NCBI GenBank assembly: GCA_002105175.1
Contig: MCGE01000004.1
Span: 1,612,001-1,676,000, forward strand
From: Absidia repens
Lineage: Eukaryota; Mucoromycota; Mucoromycetes; Mucorales; Cunninghamellaceae
Length of the DNA: 64,000 bases
Direction of reading: 5' to 3'
Numbering within the stretch: the stretch's first letter is position 1; each line of letters opens with the position of its first letter. The position numbers and the translations under genes are program-made. Positions 37,103 to 48,331 of this stretch are shown here, piece after piece. Below the pieces are notes generated by a model. It made no database searches and was not told where the DNA came from. It saw only the letters and a list, made by a program, of their open reading frames with translations.

Positions 37103-38762
37103 TTATACAGATAATTCGGCACGGGTCTTGTCTTTGAGAGCTTCGGCATAAGGAGCAAGAGCGGGTTTTACGTGCTTGGCAAGGAAACTGTCGACTTGTT
37201 GAGGAGCACGGCCAATGAAAGTAGAAGGATCCAAAAGGGCAGGGAGTTCATTCCAAATGGGCTTGAAGTATTCGGTTTTTTCGATACGTTGAATCAAATC
37301 GTTTTCACCACCTTCCATCTTGACAACGTGACCCGCTTGGTGAGAGAGGACACGGATTTCTTCGTGACATTCTTGACGATCACCACCTTTCTTGACCATA
37401 GCCATGATGATGTTTTCAGTAGCCATGAAAGGTAATTCTTGACGAATACGGCGTTCAATGACCTTGGGATAGACAACCATACCTTCGAAGATATTTTGTA
37501 AAGTGGTCAACAGAATATCGGTAGTCAAAAAGGCTTCGGGAAGAGAGATACGACGAATGGCACTGTCATCCAAAGTACGTTCGAACCATTGGACGGCACT
37601 GGTTTGAAGGGCATCGTTCACAAGCACCATCAAATGACGAGACAACGAGCACACACGTTCACATCGCATAGGGTTACGTTTGTAAGCCATGGCGGAGCTT
37701 CCGATTTGATCCTTTTCAAATGGTTCTTCGACTTCCTTGAGGTTGGCCAATAATCGAATATCGGTGGCGATCTTGTGGCAAGTGGCACCAAAACCAGAAA
37801 GGGGGTTCAACACATCGATATCAATCTTGCGGGAATAAGTTTGTCCACATACGGGATAAGCTTCAGAGAATCCAGATAATTCAGTGACAAGTTCATCTAA
37901 TTGTTCAATCTTTTTAACAAAATCAAAACCAAAATCAAAAAAAAAAATCAAAAAAAAAAATAAGCACATTTTTTCTTTATTAACGATAACCACCTCCTAC
38001 CCCAATCATTTTTATATGTTTACCTTGTCGTGATCACCATTGAATAAAGCCATGAAGGAAGCTTGAGTACCGGTAGTACCCTTCACGCCACGGAATTTCA
38101 AATCATTGCGAGCACGTTCAAAGTTTCGTAAATCCCACAACAGTTCTTGAATCCAGAGGGTAGCTCGCTTACCCACAGTGACCAATTGAGCAGGTTGGAA
38201 ATGAGTAAAACCAAGGGTAGGAAGATCACGGTATTCTTCGGCAAACTTGCTCAAAATGTCGATAACTTGAGCCAATTTCTTGATAACAAGGTCATATGCG
38301 TCACGTAAAATGATAAGATCGCCGTTATCTACGATAAAAGTGGTGATGTAAATATAAAATATGATCAGTCAAATATATCAAATATCATACCACTAAATTT
38401 GCTTCACGACTTTTTTTTTTTGTCTTACCAGTAACATAGCAGGAAGTAGCACCAACGTGAATAACACCAGCAGCCTTGGGTGCCACCAAACCAAAAGCAT
38501 GGACATGAGCCATAACATCATGACGACGTTTCTTTTCTTCAGCAGCAGCAACTTCATAGTCAATGTTGTCCAAATTAGCGCGCATTTGTTCAATAGCTTC
38601 GTCAGTGATATCAGTTAAACCAAGTCGTTGTTCAGCAATAGCCAAGTTGAGCCAGAGTGTACGCCAAGTGGTGTAGCGCTTGTCTTCGGAAAAGTTGAAA
38701 GCCATTTCCTTAGAGGCATAGCGAGAGGTCAAGGGTGACTGATACTTAGAATGAGTAGACAT
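37103..38762 (-). CDS. ADE13: adenylosuccinate lyase
   Basis: Predicted 481 aa, almost the length of yeast Ade13 (482). Minus-strand exons 38762-38429, 38328-38024 and 37909-37103; all keep frame. It catalyses two beta-eliminations in purine synthesis: SAICAR to AICAR, and adenylosuccinate to AMP, with fumarate released. N-terminal [20 protein letters not shown] is typical. Conserved blocks are [14 protein letters not shown] (substrate binding), [20 protein letters not shown] (general acid His) and the fumarate-lyase signature [15 protein letters not shown] with the mobile catalytic Ser loop. The enzyme is a homotetramer. It is divergent from the DEAD-box helicase gene with about 230 bp between starts. 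Confidence 0.97.
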
Positions 38763-38993
38763 TATGTATGGTAAGGGTAAAAAAGAAAAGAAAAGAGAAA
38801 GAGAAAAAAAAAATTAAAAAAAAAAAGATGCAAAAAAAAAGAGAGTCATCTTATTGATCTCTTACTTTGAAAGCCATGTCTGCATATTTTTCCAGCTCCG
38901 TGTCTGACTCAATGTGGCTTTTTAATTCGGGAGGAAATCTTTTTGAAATTCGCATTGATTTTTTTTTTTTTATTTGCCTTTTTGCAATATATC
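38763..38993. promoter_or_regulatory. divergent promoter of ADE13 and DEAD-box helicase
   Basis: The two start codons are 231 bases apart. A CT-rich leader lies before ADE13 on the minus strand, and a poly-T stretch (38960-38970) lies before the helicase ATG. No specific factor site was recognised. Confidence 0.45.
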
Positions 38994-40556
38994 ATGTACA
39001 AAAGTCAATGGCTATCTCGACCTACCTCTTTATGGCTCCAAGTATGTCGATGTGAATTCTCTACAAGTGCAGTGGTGGCGTCGAAGCGCTCTCAACTTCG
39101 AAAACCCAACATCTCAACTCTCACAAAGCATTTGAAACCTGATGGATTGACCGGCAAAGAACGGCGAGATGTGCTTCGAAACCAGCTCAAGACGAACAAA
39201 CCAAAATCAGCAAGGGCTCCTTATGTTCCAGTGAAAAGACGTTTGGAAAATGTGGATTCTACGGCAAAACCAACAAAATCGACCACCTCAACGACCGGCA
39301 ATAATGTGCGTGAACTTTCTTCCATGTTAGCAACACGTCAATTCTCTGATCTGGGTTTACATCCTCGTGTTCTTGAAGCTGTGGAAAAATATTTGACGAA
39401 ATCAGACGACACTATATCAACAACAACAAATAGCAACGCTGCTGGCGACGTCAAGATCAAACCAACTGAAATTCAGGCACTCTCCATTCCAACCTTACTC
39501 TCACCTCGACATCGACATGTCCTTTGTGCGGCGGAAACAGGCTCAGGCAAGACGTTGGCGTATCTTTTACCGGTGATTCAGCAACTGATGGTGGACGAAC
39601 AAAAGCACGGGGTGAAGCGACGCCTAGATCATCCTCGTGCCCTGGTCCTTGTCCCGACTCGGGAATTGGTGTCACAGGTGGTCAAGACATGCAAATCCTT
39701 ATCGCACACAGCCAAATTCCGGTGTATTGGAGTGGAACGAATCCAGCGTTCGAAACTGGTATCTCAACTTGCCAATGGGCCTATTGATATCATGGTGACG
39801 ACGCCGACCGCAATGCAAATGCTTCTGAAACAACACATGGTGTCTTTGGCGGATACACGGTACCTGGTGATGGACGAGGCGGACTCCCTGTTTGATGCCG
39901 GGTGGGGTGAGGAATGCCGCAAATTGATTGACACCATTCAAAAGATACATCAGGATCGGCAACAAAAGGAAAAGATGATCATTGTTTCTGCCACTTTACC
40001 ACGGTCGGTTCACACCACATTAGATAAACTCTTTCCTCATCTGGTCAAGATCACCACCCCTTCCTTGCACCGAGCCTTGCCCAATCTCAAACAATCCTTT
40101 GTGGATCTCCAGCGGTTTCAAGGCAATCGACAATTGGCGCTGTTGGAAGTACTGAAGAAGAATATCAAAGATGAAAAGACACTGGTGTTTTGCAATACAA
40201 AAAAGGCGGTGGAATTGGTACACCAATGGCTGGAAACAAAAAATGTGCATGCGTTAGCTCTTTACAAGGATGCCCCTATTGAACGTGAAGAAGCACTGGC
40301 CCGGTTTGGTGACAAGACAAGTGGCGACAATGTGATGATCAGTACCGATATTGCATCTAGAGGAATTGATACGACGTTTGTGGATCATGTTATTCTTTAT
40401 GACTTTCCAACTTCGGTGGTGGACTACTTGCACAGAGTGGGAAGAACAGCCAGGGCGGGACAAGTAGGCAAGGCCTCCTCTCTGATTGGACGAAAGGATC
40501 GTATGATGGCTGATCGTATACGACGCTCTATTCGTGAAGGAACTGTCATGACATGA
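38994..40556 (+). CDS. MRH4: DEAD-box RNA helicase, mitochondrial Mrh4-like
   Basis: Intronless, 520 aa. The N-terminal region MYKSQWLSRPTSLWLQVCRC, followed by a basic Ser/Ala-rich stretch with no acidic residues for about 40 positions, looks like a mitochondrial targeting presequence. The helicase core has all motifs: Q-motif region (FSDLGLHPRVLEAVEKYL and KPTEIQALSIP), motif I AAETGSGKT, Ia PTREL, II DEAD (VMDEADSLFD), III SAT, V STDIASRGID and VI HRVGRTARAG. In yeast, Mrh4 acts late in assembly of the mitochondrial large ribosomal subunit. The DEAD-box assignment is certain; orthology to MRH4 is inferred from the presequence and overall layout. The lack of introns contrasts with most neighbours. 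Confidence 0.88.
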   Translation: MYKSQWLSRPTSLWLQVCRCEFSTSAVVASKRSQLRKPNISTLTKHLKPDGLTGKERRDVLRNQLKTNKPKSARAPYVPVKRRLENVDSTAKPTKSTTSTTGNNVRELSSMLATRQFSDLGLHPRVLEAVEKYLTKSDDTISTTTNSNAAGDVKIKPTEIQALSIPTLLSPRHRHVLCAAETGSGKTLAYLLPVIQQLMVDEQKHGVKRRLDHPRALVLVPTRELVSQVVKTCKSLSHTAKFRCIGVERIQRSKLVSQLANGPIDIMVTTPTAMQMLLKQHMVSLADTRYLVMDEADSLFDAGWGEECRKLIDTIQKIHQDRQQKEKMIIVSATLPRSVHTTLDKLFPHLVKITTPSLHRALPNLKQSFVDLQRFQGNRQLALLEVLKKNIKDEKTLVFCNTKKAVELVHQWLETKNVHALALYKDAPIEREEALARFGDKTSGDNVMISTDIASRGIDTTFVDHVILYDFPTSVVDYLHRVGRTARAGQVGKASSLIGRKDRMMADRIRRSIREGTVMT

Positions 40557-41097
40557 TTGTGACTTGGATGGTACCACTTGAATGATTTTCATGAGTGTGT
40601 GTGTGTGTGGTTGATCCCTCGTATAGTTTAGTATAGTTATGTATAGTTTAGTTTCTGTTTGTTTACCATAACATAGACAATAGACAATATATTTTATTTT
40701 TGATTTTATATGTATTTTATTTTGATTGGTGTAAATAAAGATATACTGTATTTTATTGGGTTATTGACACATGTTATTACTGTTGCACAAGCATAAAAGA
40801 CATCATGGATATATTTAGTGACAATATTTGGAACAAGTTTTTATTATTTTGGTTGATAGACAAAAGGCATAAAATATAAAAAAGGGTAAAAGAGTGGAAG
40901 TGGGAATAATACTGGTGTGGAAGTGAGGGGTTGGCGCTGGGGAAGTTTACTAGACTACATACTATATATCTATATATATACATACACACATAAAAATTGG
41001 CGAGGTGGGGATGGCTAAAACTATATAATAAAAGAAGGATTCAAAGCGTGGTTAATGAAAAAAAAAAGAGGGGAAGGGGTTGGGGGGTGACGGTTGA
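40557..41097. other. convergent spacer
   Basis: AT-rich 3' region with a (TG)n run near 40595-40610 and AATAAA-like signals (about 40733 on the plus strand). Nothing else was seen. Confidence 0.4.
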
Positions 41098-41388
41098 TCA
41101 GGTACATTCAATGGGATCCATTTCAAGGCTTGGGAAGGAAACATAGTCAGTCTTGAAGGAGAATTCCTGTTTTTCGTCGTGCCAAAAGGTGGACGTTGTG
41201 GAAAAAGTGGAATCGAAGGAAGTTGATCTAGTCATAGAATTTTCTTGATCGTGTTGGTGAGGCGGCCGGTGAGCTTTGTTCGTCTTTCTAGCAGCAACAG
41301 CGGCTTGATCAGCAGAAGGGTGCGAAGAGGTTGTGGATTGTTTGGGAAAGTTTTTGTTTGTAAAGTCGGCCAAAAGTTGGAACATCAT
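41098..41388 (-). CDS. small hypothetical protein, start uncertain
   Basis: Frame of at least 96 aa from the ATG at 41388 (MMFQLLADFTNKNFPKQ...) to TGA. It is not recognised. The product is hydrophilic with His/Gln and Ser/Thr patches (KAHRPPHQHDQENS, TSFDSTFSTTSTFWHD) and an acidic end. The frame stays open upstream without an ATG. An alternative is a first exon from the ATG at 41558 (MDVKPPWW...) spliced to an acceptor before about 41415, which would keep frame but needs a weak donor. The sequence is plausible as coding but the support is limited. Confidence 0.35.
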   Translation of the reverse strand: MMFQLLADFTNKNFPKQSTTSSHPSADQAAVAARKTNKAHRPPHQHDQENSMTRSTSFDSTFSTTSTFWHDEKQEFSFKTDYVSFPSLEMDPIECT

Positions 41389-41973
41389 GGGCCCATTTAA
41401 CGTAGTGGAAGGTGAACTGAAGGGGTTAAAAAAAAAAGGAAGAAACTGAAAGGAACAAAAAGAGGCTGATAAATTTCCCGCTTCGCATTTCTTTTCTTTT
41501 ATATCGCCTATTTTTTCAATGTCAACCAGTGTCTCCACCAAGGAGGTTTGACATCCATTGTTTCTATTTATATAGTATTTCCACTTCCGCTGATGTCGAT
41601 CGGACGGATATTGAAAATATGCATTGAAAAAAAGATCACTCTGTCTACTCTAGACCCTATTTTTTCATATCATAAAAGATTAACATGTTTTAATATATCT
41701 TCCTTCAATACTTTCGAATAAAGCTGATTAATTTATTATAGTTTTTACCTCCCTCCGATTTCTGTTCCACATATTCGAAGAAATGGGAATTTTTTGTTTT
41801 TATTTTCAATACCCCAGTATTACTAAAAATACAATTTTGAGAGCCATATTTCATTTCACAGGTATGACAGTCTATTCGTACCCCCCCCTACACAACTACA
41901 GCAAAAGCAAATACATCATATCATATATATACAGTATACACAAAAAAACAAAAGCTTTTATTCAGTCTTCCAG
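41389..41973. other. spacer, nothing recognised
   Basis: AT-rich. It may hold the promoter of the small gene to its left and the 3' region of the acidic protein gene to its right. Confidence 0.4.
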
Positions 41974-42585
41974 TCATTCATTTAACATCACATATATAAT
42001 ATCTACAGGTACTAATCTGACTAAACTATCATCTTCGCTTTCTTCGTCCATCCATCGTCCTTTCCTTGAGCCTGATCGGGTCCATATTGCCTCGTTTTGC
42101 TGTCGCTCAAACCGCCGTGTCGTCCTGCGGTCATCCTGCCTGGATTTGGAATGTTGGTCATCATCGTCATTTTCCATAATAGCTGTAGCGAAGAGATGTT
42201 CTATCATCTTGTCCGTCATAATATCGTCGCCGTCACCATCATCACCATCATCATCGTCTTCATCATCTTCATCCAATCCTTCTATCCAAGAATTGTGCCG
42301 TAAAGACGGGAACCAGTGCTCGTCGTCTTCATCACTTGTGTCGATGTCATCAGTGTCGTCTTCAGGCGACGGTGAAGGTGATAAGGGAGCATTTTCCACA
42401 TCATAGTCTGCTGTTGCTACCGCAAGCATGTGTGGTGTCAAAGATGGATCCACAATACTATTATTGCCAGCTAAAAGAATCCCCACTTCACCATCATCCA
42501 ATTCACGTACAATCACGGAAGATCTTGTTTGTGTGCCATCCAAATGGTTAGTGTAGGATGTGTGGCTTTCGTAATGGTATCCCAT
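41974..42585 (-). CDS. acidic hypothetical protein (203 aa)
   Basis: Intronless frame starting MGYHYESHTSYTNHLDGTQT. It is not recognised. The first 60 residues look folded (SSVIVRELDDGEVGILLAGN), then come Ser/Pro and very acidic stretches (DEDDEHW; LDEDDEDDDDGDDGDGDD), then a Lys/Arg/Gln-rich segment, ending VRLVPVDIIYVMLNE. The acidic run comes from a degenerate GAT-triplet repeat (about 42225-42275). A CT-rich leader (42630-42680 on the minus strand) precedes the ATG, supporting expression. The function is unknown. Confidence 0.55.
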   Translation of the reverse strand: MGYHYESHTSYTNHLDGTQTRSSVIVRELDDGEVGILLAGNNSIVDPSLTPHMLAVATADYDVENAPLSPSPSPEDDTDDIDTSDEDDEHWFPSLRHNSWIEGLDEDDEDDDDGDDGDGDDIMTDKMIEHLFATAIMENDDDDQHSKSRQDDRRTTRRFERQQNEAIWTRSGSRKGRWMDEESEDDSLVRLVPVDIIYVMLNE

Positions 42586-43357
42586 GTTGGTTTTGCGTTG
42601 ACAATAATGTTGGCAGGTGGAAGTAAAAAAAAAAAAAAAAGAGAGAGAGATAGAGAGGCAGAGAGAATGAGTCTAAAAAAAAAAGTAAACAAATGAGAGC
42701 AAACCGCTTTTTTTCTTCGGCTGCATAAAAAGAAAAATTTGAACTTGAAATTGAGACACCGTCATTTTTTATTCGAGACACCCAACCTGTATACAGGTTT
42801 TAAATTTAAAGGGATATAAAATATTGGGGTGACATGAAAAGATTTTTTGCAGTCGCCTTCTTTCCTCTTACCTATATCCATTTTGTCTTAATTGTACCAT
42901 GTTATGAGATGTATGTTAATGTATTTATGATATACATATTATTTTCACCGCATAAGCTTACTTTCTTGTTGTTTCTTTCAGTTTGACACATAAACCTATT
43001 TCCATTGGACTTTCTTTTTTTTTCGTTCATAGAGTAGAACAAGTGAATGGCATTTTATTTTCAAGTATATGTAATGTATGTCAGCAAATCTGGTCTACGT
43101 CGAATTGTAATTGAACAGGCGCTTTCTCCTCGCAACTCAATAATGTGCTTCAACCATTACATTTTTTGCTCCTGGAAATTAATACCGGAAGTCTTTTAAA
43201 GAAAAACTATCATCACTGTTCATTTTTCAATGTGTTTTTCCTTTCTTATTTTCTTATGTATCCATTATGGCCGTATCTTATGAATTCACAACCCAATCTC
43301 AAAGGAGTCACCACAAAATATATTTCAAAACCCGCCCACGTGAAAATTTTTATTTAC

Positions 43358-43388
<31 letters not shown>

Positions 43389-43888
43389 CTCTGAAATTGT
43401 TGGAAGGTTTAAATTCTGTAGAATACTTTATTTTTTGAATAAGAGAGTGTCCCGAGCCTGACCCCGGAAGACAGTATAATGGGTGTAATAAAACGCACAA
43501 AGATGATGATAAGGGAGTATAAAGTGTAGTAAAGAGAAGGAAGGTTCAAGTACAATAAATATTTCCTGGAGGGCATTGTAAATGTAATTGGTTTTTACTT
43601 CTACTTTTCAGCAGTGATGACTGAGTAATACTTTGGTTTAAAATCGACCAATTCAAGACTAACAACCACCACCCCTCTTAGAATTCATAAAAAAAAAAAA
43701 AAAAAAAAGGAAAATAAATTGAAAGTAAGACAACCTTGCAATCCATTTTTATTATATCAAAAGTACACAATATACATTTCTATTCTAAAACTAAACTAAA
43801 ATTAACAGAATGAAAAAAAAAAAAGATCTATTAAAGACTAGCTGTTACTAATAAAGAATACAGTCATCTAATAAGGGAGGGAGTACGA
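42586..43888. other. spacer with repeat R6
   Basis: Holds the promoter of the acidic protein, repeat R6 (42890-43440) and the 3' region of the arrestin gene with poly-A runs near 43688-43710. No coding region was supported. Confidence 0.45.
42890..43440 (+). repeat. dispersed repeat family, partial copy R6
   Basis: Plus-oriented and similar to the left half of R1 (ACCATGTTATGAGATGTATG; CCTATTTCCATTGGACTT; TTCGTTCATAG; TATGTCAG). It ends with TTTCAAAACCCGCCCACGTG (43323-43342) and a long poly-T. The conserved core that should follow is missing, so the copy is truncated or disrupted after the poly-T. Confidence 0.6.
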
Positions 43889-45941
43889 TCACCAGCTTGA
43901 TTCGTCATAAAGTCCACGGATAATGATTGATTCACCAAGATCCACTGTGTAATAAGCACCTTTGGCAGGTTTCGACATGTGCACGGTGCGTTCTTTCCGT
44001 TCATTACGGATTTCAAATTGAGGCGGTAAACTTGGGAGACTAAAGTAACTTGGTGGTTCTTCATTCTGAGGTGGGCTCATCAGGGCAGCTGTCAAAGGAC
44101 CAATCAGTTCACTAGGTAGACCGCGAGGTTCAGGTGGTTCATCCAGATTGGGATCAAAGAAGAGAGGGCATTCTTTGGAGGCTTGGTAGTGTTGAGTAGC
44201 AGTAAGGTCAGGAATCCGTAAGAGCTGTTCATGTGGTAAGTTGGCAATCGTCAAAGGGATAGCAAAGTCGGCCATATGTGACGATTTAAACAGGTGACCA
44301 TGTTCAAATTGTACTTGGAAGTGAATGTCATAATAAACCCGAGTGTGTCTTGATGCAAATGATGGTGAAACCAATCGTGTAGGTATGTCGAAAGCAAGGA
44401 TTTCTGATAAGCTGGTGTTGGAGCTGCTGCCTGTTAGAGGAATGGTGCCTTGTAAAACTGTGCGGGTGTGTTCTCGGAATGCTGTACCTTGCTGGATCAA
44501 CATTTTGCCTTCATGGTGCTTTCTAAATTTGAAGGTGATGTTGCCAATTTTACAATCCGAATGAAGTGTTGTCATGTTCAATTGCATTGAGAATGGTTCA
44601 TCTAAAAAATATAGACATGTATATTTGAACTAATGATTCATCAATTATTTATCATATTTGTGCATTACCTGGACAGTAAGATTGCTTGAAGAGTTTGCCA
44701 CGCACTTCCGCCAAAGCCTGCTTTTTGTCCCGCGCCAAAGTTGTTCTGTAAGTCCATTCCTTTTCTGCGTATAAAATTAACTCAAATAATCAGTAACGCA
44801 TTTTTCTGTGATATCCTAGTTCACTTTTATTTACCTTCTGTAGACACAATGATTGGTCTATACGGAGTAATGTATTCCCTGCTTCGTAAACCAGATTGTA
44901 GTCCCGGTCCGTCCATCTGAGCTGTCCAAATATAGCGAATGCCAAAACCAGGAGGTTCTTCCATGGATGGAGGGTAATTGGCGTTCGGAAACTATTGCAT
45001 AGATATATATATACAATGATTAGAAATATGCATCATTGTTATTATCTTTTCCTACCTTTAAGGCAAAAGGGAATTCATAATGACCAGCATCCATTTCTTC
45101 CCAAGCACTTTGTGAGTATGCTAAATAATAATAATAATAATAATAATACAAACAAGAGTAACATCAATACATGCATATCTGATATCATATCACACATTTT
45201 CAGCGATATATCTTTCTTTTTATCATAATATTTACGCAATGCTTCATTTCCAAATAGCCTGTATTCCGATTCAAAAAATGTGGTGATAGTTTGATGTATC
45301 CAGTCAACTCTTCCATCTGCCCCCGATTCATCCACTCTCACCGTCGCATATTCTTCTGCCCGAAACTATATATATGTATATATATAAGAGTAAGTCAGTT
45401 TCGTCAATTTCGTCAGTTAGTTTCGTCTCATCGAGTCAACCGTATCAAAATAGAAATTGAACTATAACCTTTGGGTTTACCTTAATTTGAATTCTTGTCA
45501 CATGTGTTTTTTCCGCAAGGTCCAGATGAAGGGTGCCTAAAGAGGTAGAATAATTCAAGTAAAATGTTGAAATAAGATACACACAATCCGCCATTTTAGT
45601 CCTAGCTTACCTCGAATGATACGGTTAGGTCGTACAATAACATGGGCACCGCCTTCGAATTCAACAGTGAGGGAGTTTGTCAAACCATCCGTGTAATTAC
45701 CACCACTAGTGTTGGTAGAGCCGCGAGAATCAATGGAGCCAGTGTTGGGATGGGAATTAAGGTAGGAAGCCGAGGGAGCACTTGAGGATAGTTCAGGTTG
45801 AGATCGTCGCCAGTTTGGATCAGGTTGAGAGTGGCGATGATTTGTATGTTCAGGTGACAAAGGAGTTGGAAGGGTGGTTGATACAGCAGAATTGGCTCTA
45901 TTTCTAGTTCGTACTGGATTCAAACTGTTCAGAGCATCCAT
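43889..45941 (-). CDS. alpha-arrestin (arrestin-domain protein)
   Basis: Predicted 515 aa. Minus-strand exons 45941-45611, 45536-45481, 45365-45236, 45120-45056, 44991-44835, 44764-44669 and 44601-43889; all keep frame. A Ser/Asn/Pro-rich N-terminus (about 90 aa) precedes an arrestin N-domain (NSLTVEFEGGAHVIVRPNRI, LHLDLAEKTHVTRIQIKFR, WEEMDAGHYEFPFALKFP, IRYIWTAQMD) and C-domain (LNMTTLHSDCKIGNITFKFR, ISTLVSP-type blocks). Near the C-terminus is EEPPSYFSLPSLPP, a PPxY motif of the kind that recruits Nedd4/Rsp5 ubiquitin ligases. Alpha-arrestins act as adaptors for endocytosis of plasma-membrane transporters. It is divergent from RPN13 with 276 bp between starts. Which cargo it serves cannot be told. 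Confidence 0.82.
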
Positions 45942-46217
45942 TGATAAGTAATAAAAGAATACGGAAAAGAAAGACAGGAAGAAGAGTGGAAAAATTGAAA
46001 AAAAAAAACCCTTGCTCTGAAATCATCCCGCACCGACCTTGCTGGAGATTTTTTAATGCCGACAATCCGAGTCTTTTTTTTTTTTTTTTTTGGTGCGGGA
46101 CGGCCGCGTCATACATTATTTTTTATTAGGCGATTTCCTTTTTTTTTATATTTTTTTTTTTTTTTTTTGGTCTTTTGCTTAATCTCTTTTTCTCCAAACT
46201 TCAATACCTCTATCATC
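45942..46217. promoter_or_regulatory. divergent promoter of alpha-arrestin and RPN13
   Basis: Contains poly-T/CT-rich leaders on both strands (for RPN13 about 46130-46200) and a GGTGCGGGACGGCC-like GC-rich block near 46091-46106. No specific site was recognised. Confidence 0.4.
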
Positions 46218-47774
46218 ATGAGTTTTTTCCCTACCGCACAACGACCAAGTCATCTTGTTGAATTCAATGCTGGAAAATGTACGCGCGAAAACAATACACT
46301 CAAGCCTGACTTACGCAAAGGGTAGGATAAAAAAAAAAATGCTATGATCACTTTCGCTGATATTCTTTAACCTTCCTTTTTTTTTTTTTTTTTTTTTTTT
46401 TCTTTACATAGCACTATATACATGGATCAGGTAGAATACATATACTTTCAGTTCTCATAAAAGGCGGTATTAACAAGTTTTTTAATATGTAGAGTGATGA
46501 TCAACTCATGCACTTTTACTGGAAAGAACGTAAAGCATCTGAACCTGAAGAAGTAAGTTTGGCTAGAAAAATGACGTATCATATGACATTGGATGATTGA
46601 CTGATTAACTGATTGCCTACATAGGATTTGATTATATTCCCTGACGAAGCTGAAATGGTTCGTGTGGAAGAATGTACTACTGGACGCGTTTATCTCTTGA
46701 AATTCAAGTCATCAAATCAAAAACTGTTTTTCTGGATGCAAAACAAAAACGATGAAAAGGATGAAGAACTTATCAACAAGGTGAATCGGTTAATCAATGA
46801 TCCCCAAGGTGCGATTGATGAAGGCAGATCTCCCAGTGGTCGAATGGACTTTTCAAACGACTCCCAAGATTTAATGCAAATACTTGGTGATAGTGGTCAA
46901 GGTAATGCGTATATTTTTATGGCTTCAAAGTAAATGTTATATTTATTGGGTTTTATGTCATGCTATATAGACATTGGTATGTCTCAAGAAAATCTCATGC
47001 AATTTCTTCAAGCAGCTGGTGGTTTTGGGTAAGAAATAAAACCGGCGACAAGTGGGGCGGAAGTGGCCTGGGTGAACGGATTTGAATAAAAAAAAAAAAT
47101 AACAAAAATTTATATGATTTACTCCATTCAAATAGCGGTACTGTACCTACATCTTCTCGTCTTGGTGGTGATGGTCCTGTTGACACAATGGAATTGGATG
47201 AAGGTGCTGAACAAAGTGATGAAAAACGTCTCTCTGGTACTCAAATAGATTCTTTGAAGGAAATTCTTGCCAATACCTCCATCACTGAAGAATCATCAGT
47301 AACCGTTAACCTTTCTGAAGATGTGGTATCTGCTAATGCTCTGAATCCTTTACTTCAGGACGACGCTTTACGACTAGCTTTGTTTCCAGATGTCTCCTCG
47401 TCTACAACCGATCAATCTCAAAACGAAATTACTGAACTGGTTGAAAGTGCAAGCTTCCAATCCTCTCTGAAAAAGATCTGCAAGGCGCTTGAAAATAATT
47501 CTTTAGATTCTCTTTTGACAAGCTTGGGCTTGGATTCCTCCGCAAGTAAGTTTTTTTTTTTTAAAAAAAAAAAACAAAAAAGTAGTACCGTGTGGCGGGG
47601 GGGGATATGGGGCATATGGAACACTTGACTGAAATAGAAATCGCTTATCATCCTTTTGAACTTTTGTTTGTTTTTATCGTAGGTTTGAATACATTCTTAA
47701 AAACCATGGAACGACAAGCTGAACTTCGACAGCAACAAGATCAAAACAATCAAGTGGACTCAATGGAACATTGA
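46218..47774 (+). CDS. RPN13: proteasomal ubiquitin receptor Rpn13 / ADRM1
   Basis: Predicted 339 aa. Exons 46218-46321, 46412-46430 (19 nt), 46493-46552, 46625-46901, 46971-47028, 47136-47545 and 47683-47774; all keep frame. N-terminal Pru domain (residues about 12-125): LVEFNAGKCTRENNTLKPDL, DQLMHFYWKER, DLIIFPDEAEM, RVYLLKFKSSNQKLFFWMQ, the standard Rpn13 fold. Then a linker and a C-terminal DEUBAD-like helical domain (ALNPLLQDDALRLALFPDV to LNTFLKTMERQAELRQQQ) that in animals binds the deubiquitinase UCH37. This makes it a full-length Rpn13, unlike the short budding-yeast protein. It docks on Rpn2 in the 19S particle and binds ubiquitin chains. Confidence 0.94.
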
Positions 47775-48297
47775 TCATTTAGTTTAGTATGTAGTGCTAT
47801 ATGTTTACCTGTAAATTAGTTTTTATCTATTATATCTTACCAATAAAGCATCGTCCTTTTTTTATATATACTTCTTTTTTATGTCCCATCCAATATCCAC
47901 AATATCTTTTATGTATATGTTTATGGTTATGGTTGTTATATTTGATTTTTGACAGATGATCATGATTATTATATTTGTGTTTTCATTCATAGAATACTGA
48001 TTGTCATATTAAATGTATCGGTATATGTATATTATCTCCTTGGGCCAAATTGGCTTAGCCTGGGGCTTTTTTATTTATATTGTATCACACACAATATAAA
48101 TATATAAATATCGAACTGGATAATATACAGTACGTCCAGTTTAGTGAAGTCTGTACTGGTGGTATGGTCTAGATTGATTGCTATGAACCGTAGAGCCGGA
48201 ATACAGTCATGTTTTTATTTAGTAACCTAAAATTTTCAACCAGTAACTATGCCTCAGAGGGTGTAACAATTAGTCATTGATAAACTAGAATGCACCA

Positions 48298-48331
<34 letters not shown>

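Noticed and set aside
41498..41558. Short frame MDVKPPWWRHWLTLKK before the small gene at 41098-41388
   Set aside because: It could be its first exon, but the needed donor (GTTGAC or GTGGAG) is weak, so it was not included in the gene model.
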